A stretch of DNA of 64,000 bases from Bradyrhizobium sp. (GTDB lineage Bacteria > Pseudomonadota > Alphaproteobacteria > Rhizobiales > Xanthobacteraceae): NCBI RefSeq assembly GCF_004799445.1, contig NZ_SSNA01000055.1, forward strand, positions 62,001-126,000, given 5' to 3'. The position numbers and the translations under genes are program-made. Under the pieces are notes generated by a model that saw only the letters and a list, made by a program, of their open reading frames with translations, was not told the DNA's origin and ran no database searches. Every line of letters starts with the position of its first letter. Positions within the stretch are counted from its first letter, which is position 1. Below are positions 37,411 to 45,593 of this stretch, one piece after another.

Positions 37411-38269
37411 ATACGAAAATCTGAGAGCCCAGGCCGGCGTCGCCGAGCCGTTTTCATGGATCGACGCCGCCGGGACGCGGCTGGCGCTGTCCAGGCGCGG
37501 TGCGGGCGCGCCGGTGCTCTGCCTTCACGCGATTGGACATGGGGGGAGGGATTTCGAGGCGTTCTGGAAACGGATGCACGACAAGGGTTTTGAGATTGTC
37601 TGCCTCGACTGGCCCGGGCAGGGGCGAAACCCGGACGACGCCACGGGCGCGGAGGCGTCGGCCAGCCGCTACGCGGAGATTCTGGCCGGTGTGATCGCGG
37701 CCGCGTTCGTGCTGGGCGATCCGCCGATCGTGATCGGCAACTCGATCGGCGGTGCGGCGGCGATGATTGTCGCGGCGAAACAGCCCGCGCTGATCCGCGC
37801 GCTGGTGCTCTGCAATCCCGGCGGGCTGGTTGCGGTCGACGGTTTCGCGCGAACCTTCTGCGCCGCGATGTCCGGCTTTTTCCGGGCGGGCGCGCGTGGC
37901 GCCATCTGGTTTTCACCCGCGTTCGCGATCTTCTACAAGACGGTGCTTCCGGGTCGACCGGCGCGCGAGCAGCGCCAGAGGATTATCGCTGCCGGCCGGG
38001 AGACCGCGGGAGTTTTGGCGCAGGCCTGGGCCAGTTTCGGCCGTGCGGAGGCCGACATTCGCGAGTTGTTGTGGCGTATCGATCGCCCCATGCTGTTCGC
38101 CTGGGCGAAGGGCGACCGCATTGTCAGCTGGGCCCGCAATCGCCCCGCGGTCAGCCGGTCGAGCGCGAAAGTGCAAATGTTCCGTGGCGGCCACAGCGCG
38201 TTCATGGAAGACCCCGACGCCTTCACCGCCGCCTTTGAAGCCTTCGCCCGGCAACTCCCGGAGCGATGA
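37400..38269 (+). CDS. Alpha/beta-fold hydrolase
   Basis: A 289-residue hydrolase. The nucleophile elbow is GNSIGG (about residues 114-119), the oxyanion region LHAIGHGGRDF, the acid is probably D in AWAKGDRIVSW and the histidine is in RGGHSAFMEDP near the C terminus. The substrate is unknown; an ester or lactone is likely. The ATG at 37400 lies only about two bases after the expected transcription start of the promoter at 37364-37391, so the mRNA is probably leaderless. Upstream in-frame starts (37277) would overlap the TetR gene and operator and are rejected. Confidence 0.85.
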   Translation: MQITYENLRAQAGVAEPFSWIDAAGTRLALSRRGAGAPVLCLHAIGHGGRDFEAFWKRMHDKGFEIVCLDWPGQGRNPDDATGAEASASRYAEILAGVIAAAFVLGDPPIVIGNSIGGAAAMIVAAKQPALIRALVLCNPGGLVAVDGFARTFCAAMSGFFRAGARGAIWFSPAFAIFYKTVLPGRPAREQRQRIIAAGRETAGVLAQAWASFGRAEADIRELLWRIDRPMLFAWAKGDRIVSWARNRPAVSRSSAKVQMFRGGHSAFMEDPDAFTAAFEAFARQLPER

Positions 38270-38273
38270 CGCC

Positions 38274-38382
38274 GTCATTGCCTGCGACAAACGCGAAGCG
38301 TTTGCGCAAGGGAGCGTAGCGACGAAGCAATCCACGCCGCAGCAAGCGGCCCAATGGATTGCTTCGCTTCGCTCGCAATGAC
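38274..38382. repeat. REP element with aaacgc/gcgttt module
   Basis: A 109-bp REP beginning four bases after the hydrolase stop. gtcattgcctgcgacaaacg opens its left arm, which carries the AAACGC-gaa-GCGTTT hairpin; the right arm ends gcttcgctcgcaatgac. It is directly followed by the long dispersed repeat. Confidence 0.85.
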
Positions 38383-38390
38383 GTAACGCG

Positions 38391-38933
38391 ATTTCGCATG
38401 CGGCCAATTGACCTGACGGGCAAATCACCAAAAGTGTGTCCAGCCCTCCGCGCAAAAATATTCCGCTTTTGCCGTCGGGCAAATCACTGGTCTAAATCCG
38501 CGCGTCTCACGGCGGATGAGGGGCGGCTCGCGATCGTCACGAACGTTGCGGTGGGATGCGGTGGACGCGGGGTGCTGCGGCGGACGAGCGCGGCTCCAGC
38601 GGACGGCGAAGTCGTGTGGTCCTGACGCCCCGACGCTGGCGTCAAGTTTTCGCAGGGCGACTTGCGATAGCGACGGTGGCAAACAAGCCCGGTCACCGGG
38701 GAGAGCGCGAAGTAAGCCGTAAACCACCGCGCGGGGAAAGCCGGCGTGATTCCGGTTGAACCTGTGGTCCTACCCCCGTGCTTTTTGTTGCACGGGACCC
38801 ATGGGTGCAATCGGCACCCGGCTTTCCCTGCGCCCTCAGTTCTTTCGAGGGCAACGTTCATGCACAACCTCGGGCGCGCTCCGCGCCGCGGGAACGAACC
38901 CGCGCACGTCGGCGCCGTTTCTCCCTCTTGACA
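38391..38933. repeat. Copy 2 of the ~530-bp dispersed Bradyrhizobium repeat
   Basis: Collinear with 26821-27350, in the same orientation, 11.6 kb apart, with many substitutions and short insertions or deletions. Highly conserved blocks are gacgggcaaatcaccaaaag, gcgcgtctcacggcggatga, gtcgtgtggtcctgacgccc, gcccggtcaccggggagag and cacccggctttccctgcgcc. No frame is conserved across both copies, so it is treated as non-coding. Confidence 0.8.
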
Positions 38934-38954
38934 CATATAGCTTACCGGTTATGG
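38928..38954 (+). promoter_or_regulatory. Promoter of the ArsR-led operon
   Basis: TTGACA at 38928-38933 and a -10-like TTATGG at 38949-38954. Just downstream lies the perfect palindrome TTGGCCAA (38957-38964) and the repeated GGTTAT / GGGTTAT words up to the ATG at 38988. The spacer is 15 bases, slightly short. The -35 sits exactly at the end of the dispersed repeat. Autoregulation by the ArsR product is likely but inferred. Confidence 0.55.
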
Positions 38955-38987
38955 TTTTGGCCAATAGCCAACGGGTTATCAATTGGC

Positions 38988-39311
38988 ATGCTGCAGCCCC
39001 ACGAGATCCTGTTCCGAACGCTGGCCGATCCGACGCGCCGGGCGATCTTCGAGCGGTTATGCCGCGACGGCGACCAGACGGTCGGGGCCCTGACGGCGAA
39101 GGCCGGGGTCTCGCAACCGGCGGTCTCCAAGCATCTCGGGATCCTGAAGCAGGCTGGGCTGGTGCGCGACCGCCACGAAGGCCGCCAGACGCATTACAGC
39201 GCGCAGCTCGGCGCGCTGGCGCCGCTGACCGACTGGACCAGCCGGATGACCGGCTTCTGGCAGAGCCGGTTCGACCAGCTCGAAGACCTGCTCAAGAGGA
39301 TGGACCAATGA
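38988..39311 (+). CDS. ArsR/SmtB-type winged-helix regulator
   Basis: A 107-residue regulator with the usual ArsR layout: LFRTLADPTRRAIFERLCRD, then the recognition helix region AGVSQPAVSKHLGILKQAGL and the wing DRHEGRQTHYS. No metal-binding ELCVCDL-type cysteine motif is present, so it is not a metal sensor. This subtype is commonly paired with SRPBCC/AHSA1 genes, as here. It leads an operon in which its stop overlaps the next start (ATGA at 39308). Confidence 0.92.
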   Translation: MLQPHEILFRTLADPTRRAIFERLCRDGDQTVGALTAKAGVSQPAVSKHLGILKQAGLVRDRHEGRQTHYSAQLGALAPLTDWTSRMTGFWQSRFDQLEDLLKRMDQ

Positions 39312-39805
39312 GCAAACCCGCGACCAAGACCCGCGCCGTCGCCGCCAAACGCGCGACGAGCACCATGAAGAAAAGCGCAGGCGCTGCGAAGGAGGGCAAA
39401 GCGATAGACGATGCCTCGCGGCTGATCGATGCGAGGATCCGGGAGTTGAAGGACTGGCGCGGCGAGACGCTCGCCCGGGTCCGAACGCTGATCAGGCAGG
39501 CCGACCCCGACGTGGTCGAGGAGTGGAAGTGGCGCGGGGTTCCGGTGTGGTCGCACGGCGGAATCATCTGCACCGGCGAGACCTATAAGGCTGTCGTGAA
39601 GCTGACCTTCGCCAGAGGCGCGGCGTTGCCGGACCCATCAGGGCTGTTCAACTCCAGCCTCGAAGGCAACACCCGGCGCGCCATCGATATCCCCGAGGGC
39701 GGCAAGATTAATGAAAAGGCGTTGCAGGCGCTGATCCGCGCCGCCGTGGCGCAGAACCTGTCGGTGCGCGCGGCCGCCGGCGCCCGCAACAAAAAGAGCG
39801 CTTGA
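39308..39805 (+). CDS. DUF1801 domain protein
   Basis: A 165-residue protein. The N-terminal ~40 residues are a basic, Ala/Lys-rich tail (TRAVAAKRATSTMKKSAGAA). The DUF1801 (YdhG-like) domain follows, with DPDVVEEWKWRGVPVWSHGG and KAVVKLTFARGAALPDP. It ends in another Ala/Arg-rich tail. Its function is unknown. The start overlaps the stop of the ArsR gene as ATGA, implying translational coupling. Its initiation region AGGATGGACCAATG is nearly repeated at the next gene. Confidence 0.85.
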   Translation: MSKPATKTRAVAAKRATSTMKKSAGAAKEGKAIDDASRLIDARIRELKDWRGETLARVRTLIRQADPDVVEEWKWRGVPVWSHGGIICTGETYKAVVKLTFARGAALPDPSGLFNSSLEGNTRRAIDIPEGGKINEKALQALIRAAVAQNLSVRAAAGARNKKSA

Positions 39806-39863
39806 GCCGCGGATCGTTCAGCCGGTTCGATCACCCAAAAGATTGACGCAAAAGGATGGACCG

Positions 39864-40289
39864 ATGAAGGATGGACCCATGACCAATACTGCGACCGAAA
39901 CGCTTTCCGTCATCGTCGAACGCGAGATCGCTTTTCCCCCCGAAAAGATCTGGCGTGCGCTGACGCAACCGCAGCTGATCGCGGAGTGGCTGATGCAGAA
40001 CGACTTCAAGCCGGTGGTGGACCACCGTTTCAGCCTTAGCGCCGACTGGGGCGCGGTCGACTGCCAGGTTCAGACCGTCGAGCCGAACAAGACGCTGTCT
40101 TACACCTGGGCGGCGATGGGCCTCGAGAGTGTCGTGACCTGGACGCTCACGCCCACTAGCGCGGGGACCCATCTGCGCATGGAGCAGTCGGGCTTCCGGA
40201 GCGATCAGCAGCAGGCCTATCAGGGTGCCAAGTTCGGATGGCCGCGGTTCTTTGCAAACCTGGAGCAGGTGCTGGCGCGGATCGACTGA
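39864..40289 (+). CDS. SRPBCC / AHSA1-type START-like protein
   Basis: A 141-residue protein of the Bet v1-like SRPBCC superfamily (AHSA1 branch): VIVEREIAFPPEKIWRALTQ, a central SADWGAVDCQVQTVEPNKTL and a C-terminal helix with GWPRFFANLEQVLARID. These form a hydrophobic cavity; the ligand is unknown. Two starts, 39864 and 39879, each have the same AGGATGGACC leader; the longer is given. It belongs to the operon headed by the ArsR gene. Confidence 0.88.
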   Translation: MKDGPMTNTATETLSVIVEREIAFPPEKIWRALTQPQLIAEWLMQNDFKPVVDHRFSLSADWGAVDCQVQTVEPNKTLSYTWAAMGLESVVTWTLTPTSAGTHLRMEQSGFRSDQQQAYQGAKFGWPRFFANLEQVLARID

Positions 40290-40415
40290 AGCTCGCGTGG
40301 CGCGTGACAACATTCGCTTCACGCGCTCGTGTTCAGATCCTCAACCCATTGCTGGCTCCTTTTCGGTGGCTCAATCGTCCTGGCTGTATCTGGACACGAG
40401 ACACCGGAGCCAAAC

Positions 40416-41174
40416 ATGAGCCTCAAAGACAACCATGTCATCGTCACCGGCGGAAGCCGTGGCCTTGGGCTGGGCATGGTCGAGGCCCTGATCGCGCACG
40501 GCGCCAGGGTGACCGTCGTCGCCCGCGACGCCGATGCGCTCGAAAGTGTCCACGCCCGACTCGGGGTCGCCACGATCTCTGCCGACGTGACGGACGAGAC
40601 CGCAGCCCACCGCATCCTTGGCCAGGTCCGTCCGGACATCCTGGTGTTGAACGCCGGCGCGGCGCCGCGGATGGGTCGGTTGGACCAGATCAGCTGGGCG
40701 GATTTCACCGCGACCTGGGAGACCGACGTCAGGGGCGGGCTCTATTGGCTGCAGGCCGCGCTCAACCTGCCACTCAAGCCCGGAAGCCGTGTCTTGGTCG
40801 GATCGAGCGGCGCGGCCGTGAACGGATCGCCGCTGTCGGGCGGCTACGCCGGCGCCAAACGCATGCTCCTGATCATGGCCAGGTACGCCAACGGCATTTC
40901 GGAGCAGAAGCAGCTCGGGATCCGCTTCCAGGCGATCGTGCCGATGCAGATTATCGGCGGCACCGGGGTCGGCGACGCGGGTGCCAACGCCTATGCGCGC
41001 GCCGCGGGTCTCAAGCCCGAAGCGTTCCTCGCCCGCTTCGGTGCGCCGATGCCGCCCCGGGAGTTGGGCGAGAAAGTTGTTTCCGTGCTGGATGACCCGA
41101 AATATGCCGAGGGCTTTGCCTTTGGGCTCAAGGGCGACACCGGAATCACCATGCTTGAGGGAGCGGCGGCTTGA
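40416..41174 (+). CDS. SDR-family oxidoreductase
   Basis: A 252-residue short-chain dehydrogenase with the cofactor motif IVTGGSRGLGLGM (residues about 9-21), VVARD after beta-2 (Arg favours NADP), LNAGAAP in place of NNAG, and the catalytic Ser and Tyr-Lys in VLVGSSGAAVNGS and GYAGAKRM. GGAG lies seven bases before the ATG. The stop overlaps the TTG start of the sigma factor gene, showing operon membership. Confidence 0.88.
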   Translation: MSLKDNHVIVTGGSRGLGLGMVEALIAHGARVTVVARDADALESVHARLGVATISADVTDETAAHRILGQVRPDILVLNAGAAPRMGRLDQISWADFTATWETDVRGGLYWLQAALNLPLKPGSRVLVGSSGAAVNGSPLSGGYAGAKRMLLIMARYANGISEQKQLGIRFQAIVPMQIIGGTGVGDAGANAYARAAGLKPEAFLARFGAPMPPRELGEKVVSVLDDPKYAEGFAFGLKGDTGITMLEGAAA

Positions 41175-42082
41175 GTGCGGGACCGACCTCGGCGCGCCAC
41201 GCGCAGCTCCTGGCGCTCGCCGATGAGTTGCGGCCGGAGCTGCACCGCTATTGCGCGCGCCTGATGGGCTCGGTGATCGATGGCGAGGATGTGGTGCAGG
41301 ATACCTTCACGCGGGCCTTCGCCGCCCTGGACGACCTAGGGGAGGACGCGCCCATGCGTGCCTGGCTGTTCCGGATCGCCCATAATCGCGCGCTCGACCT
41401 GCTGCGCGGCCGGGCGGTGCGCATGACCGAGCCGATCGACGCCGCCGCTGAAGTCGTCGACCAGGCCAGCCCTGACCCCGTCGAGATGCTGATGCGCCAG
41501 GAAGCGGTCGGGACCGCGGTGTCGCGCTTTGCGGAGCTTCCGACCCTTCAGCGCAGCGTCGTCATCCTGAAGGACGTGCTCGACGAGCAGTTGTCGGAGA
41601 TCGCCGCTCTTCTCGACCTTACCGTCGACGCCGTGAAGGGCCATCTGGCGCGCGGCCGCGCCCGTCTTCGGGAGATCAACGCGCAAGCCGCCACGCTGGC
41701 GGAGGCGCGGCCGGCGTCAGCAAACGTGACGCGCTACGTCGCGCTGTTCAACCAGCGGGACTGGGAAGGCCTGCGGGCGCTGCTGGCCGACGACGTCAAG
41801 CTCGTTCAGTCCACGTACCCGCTGCGCGCCGGCGCCGCCGACGTGGGCATGTTCTTCGGCATCTATTCGCGCAGTGCCCCGGTGCGGCTCGCTCCCGCCT
41901 GGCTCGATGGCCGCGAGGTCATCGCGGTCTACGAGGATCCCCAGGCAGTGAAGCCCGGCTACCTGATGTGGCTGGAATGGCGGGATGGCCGGATCAGCTT
42001 CATCCGCGACTACAAATATGTTCGCTACGTCATTGACGACGCGGAACTGGTCGCGGCGCCGGAGGCAAGCGCCGATGGATGA
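41171..42082 (+). CDS. ECF RNA polymerase sigma factor with C-terminal SnoaL-like domain
   Basis: A 303-residue sigma factor. Region 2 is ARLMGSVIDGEDVVQDTFTR with the core-binding helix FRIAHNRALDLL. Region 4 includes LPTLQRSVVILKDVLDEQLS and LDLTVDAVKGHLARGRARL (about residues 115-170). A ~120-residue SnoaL/NTF2-like domain follows (TRYVALFNQRDWEGLRALLA), as in ECF41/ECF56-like groups, where the tail replaces an anti-sigma factor. The start is TTG at 41171, overlapping the SDR stop and preceded by GGGAG. No anti-sigma gene is adjacent, which fits control by the fused domain. Confidence 0.9.
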   Translation: MSAGPTSARHAQLLALADELRPELHRYCARLMGSVIDGEDVVQDTFTRAFAALDDLGEDAPMRAWLFRIAHNRALDLLRGRAVRMTEPIDAAAEVVDQASPDPVEMLMRQEAVGTAVSRFAELPTLQRSVVILKDVLDEQLSEIAALLDLTVDAVKGHLARGRARLREINAQAATLAEARPASANVTRYVALFNQRDWEGLRALLADDVKLVQSTYPLRAGAADVGMFFGIYSRSAPVRLAPAWLDGREVIAVYEDPQAVKPGYLMWLEWRDGRISFIRDYKYVRYVIDDAELVAAPEASADG

Positions 42083-42133
42083 GCCGCGCTCCTCAGTATC
42101 GATCGTCCCCATTCAACAAGCAGGAGGTTAGCG

Positions 42134-42928
42134 ATGCAGACAGCACATGAGACTGAGCGGAACGGCGGCAAGCTCGCAATCCACACACCGCCAATCGTGT
42201 CGCCGCAGGCATGGGAGGCCGCGCGCGAAGAGATGCTTGTGAAGGAGAAGGCCTTCAGCCGCGCCCGCGACGTGCTGGCCGCCGAGCGTCGGCGCATGCC
42301 ATGGATGGCGGTGGAGAAGGCCTATGCGTTCGAGGGGCCGAAGGGCAAGACGAGCCTGCTCGGCCTGTTCGAGGGCCGCCGTCAATTGATCCTCTACCGC
42401 GCTTTTTTCGAGCCCGGGGTGTATGGGTGGCCGGAGCATGCCTGCCGTGGCTGCTCCCTGGGTGCCGACCAGGTCGCCCACCTCGCGCACCTCAACGCCC
42501 GCGACACCACGCTTGCGTTTGCATCGCGCGCGCCGCAGGCGGATATCGCGCGCCTGAAAGCCCGAATGGGCTGGGAGATGCCGTGGTACACCCTGACGGA
42601 CAGCTTCGACGCCGACTTCGGCGTCGACCAGTGGCACGGCCACAACGTTTTTTTCTGCGACGGCGACAAGGTGTTCCGCACCTACTTCATCAACTCCCGT
42701 GGCGACGAGGCGATGGGAACCACCTGGAGCTATCTCGACGCGACGCCGCTCGGGCGCCAGGAGACGTGGGAGGACTCTCCGCAGGGCTATCCTCAGAGCC
42801 CGGCCTACAAGTGGTGGAACTGGCACGACAATTACGCCGTCGCCGCCGCACCCGATCAGAGGTGGGTCGAGGTGTCGGACGCCGGAGAGGCCGCCTTCCG
42901 CAACCGTGACGCAGGCGCGAAGGCATGA
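42134..42928 (+). CDS. DUF899 family thioredoxin-like protein
   Basis: A 264-residue DUF899 protein, a thioredoxin-like fold often next to ECF sigma and ArsR/AHSA1 genes. Visible segments are EEMLVKEKAFSRARDVLAAE, RRRMPWMAVEKAYAFEG, a CRGCSLGADQV pair of cysteines (CxxC), LTDSFDADFGVDQWHGHNVF and the C-terminal TWSYLDATPLGRQE. A redox role is inferred from the CxxC. GCAGGAGGTTAGCG is a strong ribosome site. Its stop overlaps the next start. Confidence 0.88.
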   Translation: MQTAHETERNGGKLAIHTPPIVSPQAWEAAREEMLVKEKAFSRARDVLAAERRRMPWMAVEKAYAFEGPKGKTSLLGLFEGRRQLILYRAFFEPGVYGWPEHACRGCSLGADQVAHLAHLNARDTTLAFASRAPQADIARLKARMGWEMPWYTLTDSFDADFGVDQWHGHNVFFCDGDKVFRTYFINSRGDEAMGTTWSYLDATPLGRQETWEDSPQGYPQSPAYKWWNWHDNYAVAAAPDQRWVEVSDAGEAAFRNRDAGAKA

Positions 42929-43221
42929 CCGACGCCTATCCCGCCAACGCGACTGGCGGCACCGGTTGTGATGACGAGGGCGCCGCGGCGGCGCGCGGCA
43001 TAGCCAATTGGCTGGGCCTCGCGGCCGCGCCGACCTTCGCCATCATGGCGCTGCTGATGGTCGCTCTCGGTGACAGGACAATGGCGATGATGTGCTCGAG
43101 CACGCCAGATCCGGTATCGCTGGGGGGAATGGTTCCGATGTACCTGCTGATGAGCGCCTTCCATTCGGCGGCGTGGCTGAAGCTGATGGCCAGCCGACGC
43201 CGCCGGACACGCCCGTCTTGA
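42925..43221 (+). CDS. Small membrane protein of the ArsR-ECF operon
   Basis: A 98-residue protein with two membrane segments: about residues 28-47 (WLGLAAAPTFAIMALLMVAL) and 66-88 (LGGMVPMYLLMSAFHSAAWL). The C-terminal tail is basic (SRRRRTRPS). The start ATG overlaps the DUF899 stop (ATGA), so the two are translated together. The function is unknown. It is probably the last gene of the operon that begins at 38988. Confidence 0.75.
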   Translation: MTDAYPANATGGTGCDDEGAAAARGIANWLGLAAAPTFAIMALLMVALGDRTMAMMCSSTPDPVSLGGMVPMYLLMSAFHSAAWLKLMASRRRRTRPS

Positions 43222-43359
43222 TCGGGAAGCATCGGCGTCGACGAATTGCGCGGGCCGCGCGTCTTCAGCGCCGCGCATTGGCAGGCGCTGACCCTTGTCA
43301 CATGCGGCGATAGCCGTACATTAGGCGCGCAACCAGAAACCGGCAAAGAACGAGTTGTG

Positions 43360-44064
43360 ATGTCCGACCTTTCCGCTTTTCCGATCACCAGACGCTGGCC
43401 CGCGAAACATCCGGACCGGCTTCAGCTCTATTCGCTGCCGACGCCGAACGGCGTGAAGGTCTCGATCATGCTGGAAGAAACCGGGTTGCCTTACGAAGTG
43501 CATCTGGTCGACTTCAACAAGGACGACCAGAAGACGCCGGAGTTCCTGTCGCTCAACCCGAACGGCAAGATCCCCGCGATCATCGATCCGGATGGGCCGG
43601 GTGGCAAACCGCTCGGGTTGTTCGAGTCGGGCGCGATCCTGCAATATCTCGGCGAGAAAACCGGCAAGCTGTTGCCGGCTGACGCGGCGCGCCGCTACCA
43701 GACCATTCAGTGGGTGCACTTCCAGATTGGCGGAATCGGGCCGATGTTCGGCCAGGTCGGCTACTTCCACAAATTCGCCGGCAAGGAGATCGCCGACAAG
43801 CGGCCGCTTGAGCGGTACGTCACGGAGTCAAAACGCCTGCTTGACGTCATGGAGTCTCGTCTCGGCGGACGGCAGTGGATCATGGACGACGATTACACCA
43901 TCGCGGACATCTCGATGCTCGGCTGGGTACGCAATCTGATCGGATTTTACGGGGCACGCGAACTGGTCGCGTTCGATGGTTTTGGCAACGTCTCGGCGTG
44001 GCTCGACCGCGGCCTGGCTCGACCAGCGGTAAAACGCGGACTGGAGATTCCGAAGCGGTCCTGA
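43360..44064 (+). CDS. Glutathione S-transferase family protein (YghU/YfcG-like)
   Basis: A 234-residue GST. The thioredoxin-like domain has TPNGVKVSIMLEETGLPYEV, LNPNGKIPAIIDPDG (cis-proline) and the glutathione gamma-Glu site FESGAILQYLGEKTG. The helical domain has QWVHFQIGGIGPMFGQVGYF, typical of the YfcG/YghU group, which act as disulfide reductases with glutathione. ATG 43360 is preferred to the longer frame from 43246. It is followed nine bases later by the Rid-family gene. Confidence 0.9.
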   Translation: MSDLSAFPITRRWPAKHPDRLQLYSLPTPNGVKVSIMLEETGLPYEVHLVDFNKDDQKTPEFLSLNPNGKIPAIIDPDGPGGKPLGLFESGAILQYLGEKTGKLLPADAARRYQTIQWVHFQIGGIGPMFGQVGYFHKFAGKEIADKRPLERYVTESKRLLDVMESRLGGRQWIMDDDYTIADISMLGWVRNLIGFYGARELVAFDGFGNVSAWLDRGLARPAVKRGLEIPKRS

Positions 44065-44073
44065 GGAGACGCC

Positions 44074-44484
44074 ATGCCAGCGGAGATCAACATCTACAAT
44101 CCGAGCGAACTCGGCCCTCCGATGGGCCAATACAGCCACGTGACACGCGTGAAGGCGAACGAGTTCCTCTTCATTGCCGGCATGCTTTCCGGCGACGCTG
44201 CGGGCAACATTGTCGGCGCGGATGATTTCGATACGCAGACCACGCAGGTCTTTCGCAATGTCGAAGCCGCCCTCAAATCCGCCGGTGCTTCCTGGCGCAA
44301 CGTCGTTCAGTTCACGACGTTCCTGGTGCATTCGCAGGACATCCCGAAGTTCATGGCATTCCGCCTGCGCGAGTTTCCAAAAATGTTTCCCGACGGCAAG
44401 TATCCGCCAAACACGTTGCTGATGGTCGACCGGTTGGTTCAGGAGCCATTCCTGGTCGAGGTGCAGACAGTGGCAGCGATCTGA
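44074..44484 (+). CDS. Rid (YjgF/YER057c/UK114) family protein
   Basis: A 136-residue trimer-forming family member. YSHVTRVKANEFLFIAGMLS and NVEAALKSAGASWRNVVQFT are typical. Archetypal RidA deaminases carry an arginine near the end of the protein that binds the imine carboxylate. Here the corresponding segment is RLVQEPFLVEVQTVAAI, where the exact arginine position is uncertain, so it is probably a non-RidA subgroup member. It may be co-transcribed with the GST gene; GAGGAGACGCC precedes the ATG. Confidence 0.88.
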   Translation: MPAEINIYNPSELGPPMGQYSHVTRVKANEFLFIAGMLSGDAAGNIVGADDFDTQTTQVFRNVEAALKSAGASWRNVVQFTTFLVHSQDIPKFMAFRLREFPKMFPDGKYPPNTLLMVDRLVQEPFLVEVQTVAAI

Positions 44485-44561
44485 TCAGGCGATGACGGAC
44501 CCGTTGACGCCCAGCGTGGCTTGATTGATGGTCGGGCGGAAAACTCCAGGGCAATCGGAAA

Positions 44562-44939
44562 ATGACGATCACCATCTACGGCATCAAGAACTGCGACACC
44601 ATGAAGAAGGCGCGCGCCTGGCTCGATGGCCACGGCGTGGCCTACGGCTTTCATGACTACAAGACCGAAGGCATCGCCAAGGATAAGCTCAAGCATTGGT
44701 GCGACGAACTGGGCTGGGAAACCCTGCTCAATCGTGCCGGGACCACGTTTCGCAAATTGCCCGATGACGACAAAGCAGGCCTGAACGAGCGCAAGGCGCT
44801 TGCCTTGATGCTGGCGCAGCCGTCGATGATCAAGCGGCCGGTGCTCGATCTCGGCGGCAAGCTGCTCGTCGGATTCAAGCCGGACATCTACGCCAAGGAA
44901 GTGGCGGGCCCGGGCGGGGCGCGGCGCGCGAAGGGCTAG
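44562..44939 (+). CDS. ArsC/Spx-like (YffB) reductase family protein
   Basis: A 125-residue protein of the ArsC thioredoxin-like family. ITIYGIKNCDTMKKARAWLD has the single cysteine (C11) of YffB-type proteins, and FRKLPDDDKAGLNERKALAL, PSMIKRPVL and VGFKPDIYAKEV follow the family order. The three arsenate-binding arginines of true ArsC are not all evident, so glutathione-dependent thiol reduction is more likely than arsenate reduction. It ends 21 bp from the convergent PAS gene. Confidence 0.9.
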   Translation: MTITIYGIKNCDTMKKARAWLDGHGVAYGFHDYKTEGIAKDKLKHWCDELGWETLLNRAGTTFRKLPDDDKAGLNERKALALMLAQPSMIKRPVLDLGGKLLVGFKPDIYAKEVAGPGGARRAKG

Positions 44940-44960
44940 GGTGATCCAGCCGCGATGTTG

Positions 44961-45593
44961 CTAGCTGAATTCGATCAGGTCACCGGCGGGAATACGGCCG
45001 GGTGCGCGATGGAATAGATCGCGATCGATCACGACGCGAAGCTTTGCCGTCGGCAGCGCGTCATTTCCCCGCATCAGATTCTTGATCTCGAATCCGCCGT
45101 CTTCGCTGATGGTCTTTAACGACGCGATGACGTGAGTGACGTCGCCGCCATCCGAGAACGGCAGCAATAGCCGCTCATAGGCGACGAGGCGCCCGTAGCT
45201 GTCGTCGATGTCAGAGATGGTGTAGACTGGAAGCGCGCGCGCCAGACATTCATGGTAGACCGGCATCACCACCGAAGCGAGCTTGGCGCCGAGATATTCG
45301 TCGAGATAACGGCCCTTGCCGGTGTGGCCGTAGGCCGCGGACATCCGCGTGCCGTCGCTCTGGATCACTAGACGCGGCGGCGAGTGTGCTGCAGTGACGT
45401 TATAAAAGACGAGGTCCGGAAGTTCCTCGGCGAGCCGTTCGGGTTGGTACTCCACAATGCGCGGCAAAAGCTGCGCGCGGGCATAAAGCCGCAGCCACGT
45501 GTTCAAGAGATCACGTTGCTTGATCGACTTGAGGATCGTTGGGTTGGCGCTTTCGAATTCCAAGGCTGTGGGTCCGGTCTCGATGTAAAACAC
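44961..45593 (-). CDS. PAS domain protein (PAS_5-type)
   Basis: A 210-residue protein with the single-PAS layout common in alphaproteobacteria: IKQRDLLNTWLRLYARAQLL, LPDLVFYNVTAAHSPPRLVI, RMSAAYGHTGKGRYLDEYLG and YERLLLPFSDGGDVTHVIAS. No output domain is attached. The frame is open to TTG 45698, but the GTG at 45591-45593 gives a start (VFYIETGPTALEF) directly before the conserved region, so it is chosen. It may sense a ligand for a partner protein; the partner is unknown. Confidence 0.78.
   Translation of the reverse strand: MFYIETGPTALEFESANPTILKSIKQRDLLNTWLRLYARAQLLPRIVEYQPERLAEELPDLVFYNVTAAHSPPRLVIQSDGTRMSAAYGHTGKGRYLDEYLGAKLASVVMPVYHECLARALPVYTISDIDDSYGRLVAYERLLLPFSDGGDVTHVIASLKTISEDGGFEIKNLMRGNDALPTAKLRVVIDRDLFHRAPGRIPAGDLIEFS

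Noticed and set aside
38425..38940. Overlapping short frames on both strands of the dispersed repeat (for example the KSCGPDAPTLASS type)
   Set aside because: Not conserved in frame between the two copies at 26.8 and 38.4 kb; they are by-products of a non-coding repeat.
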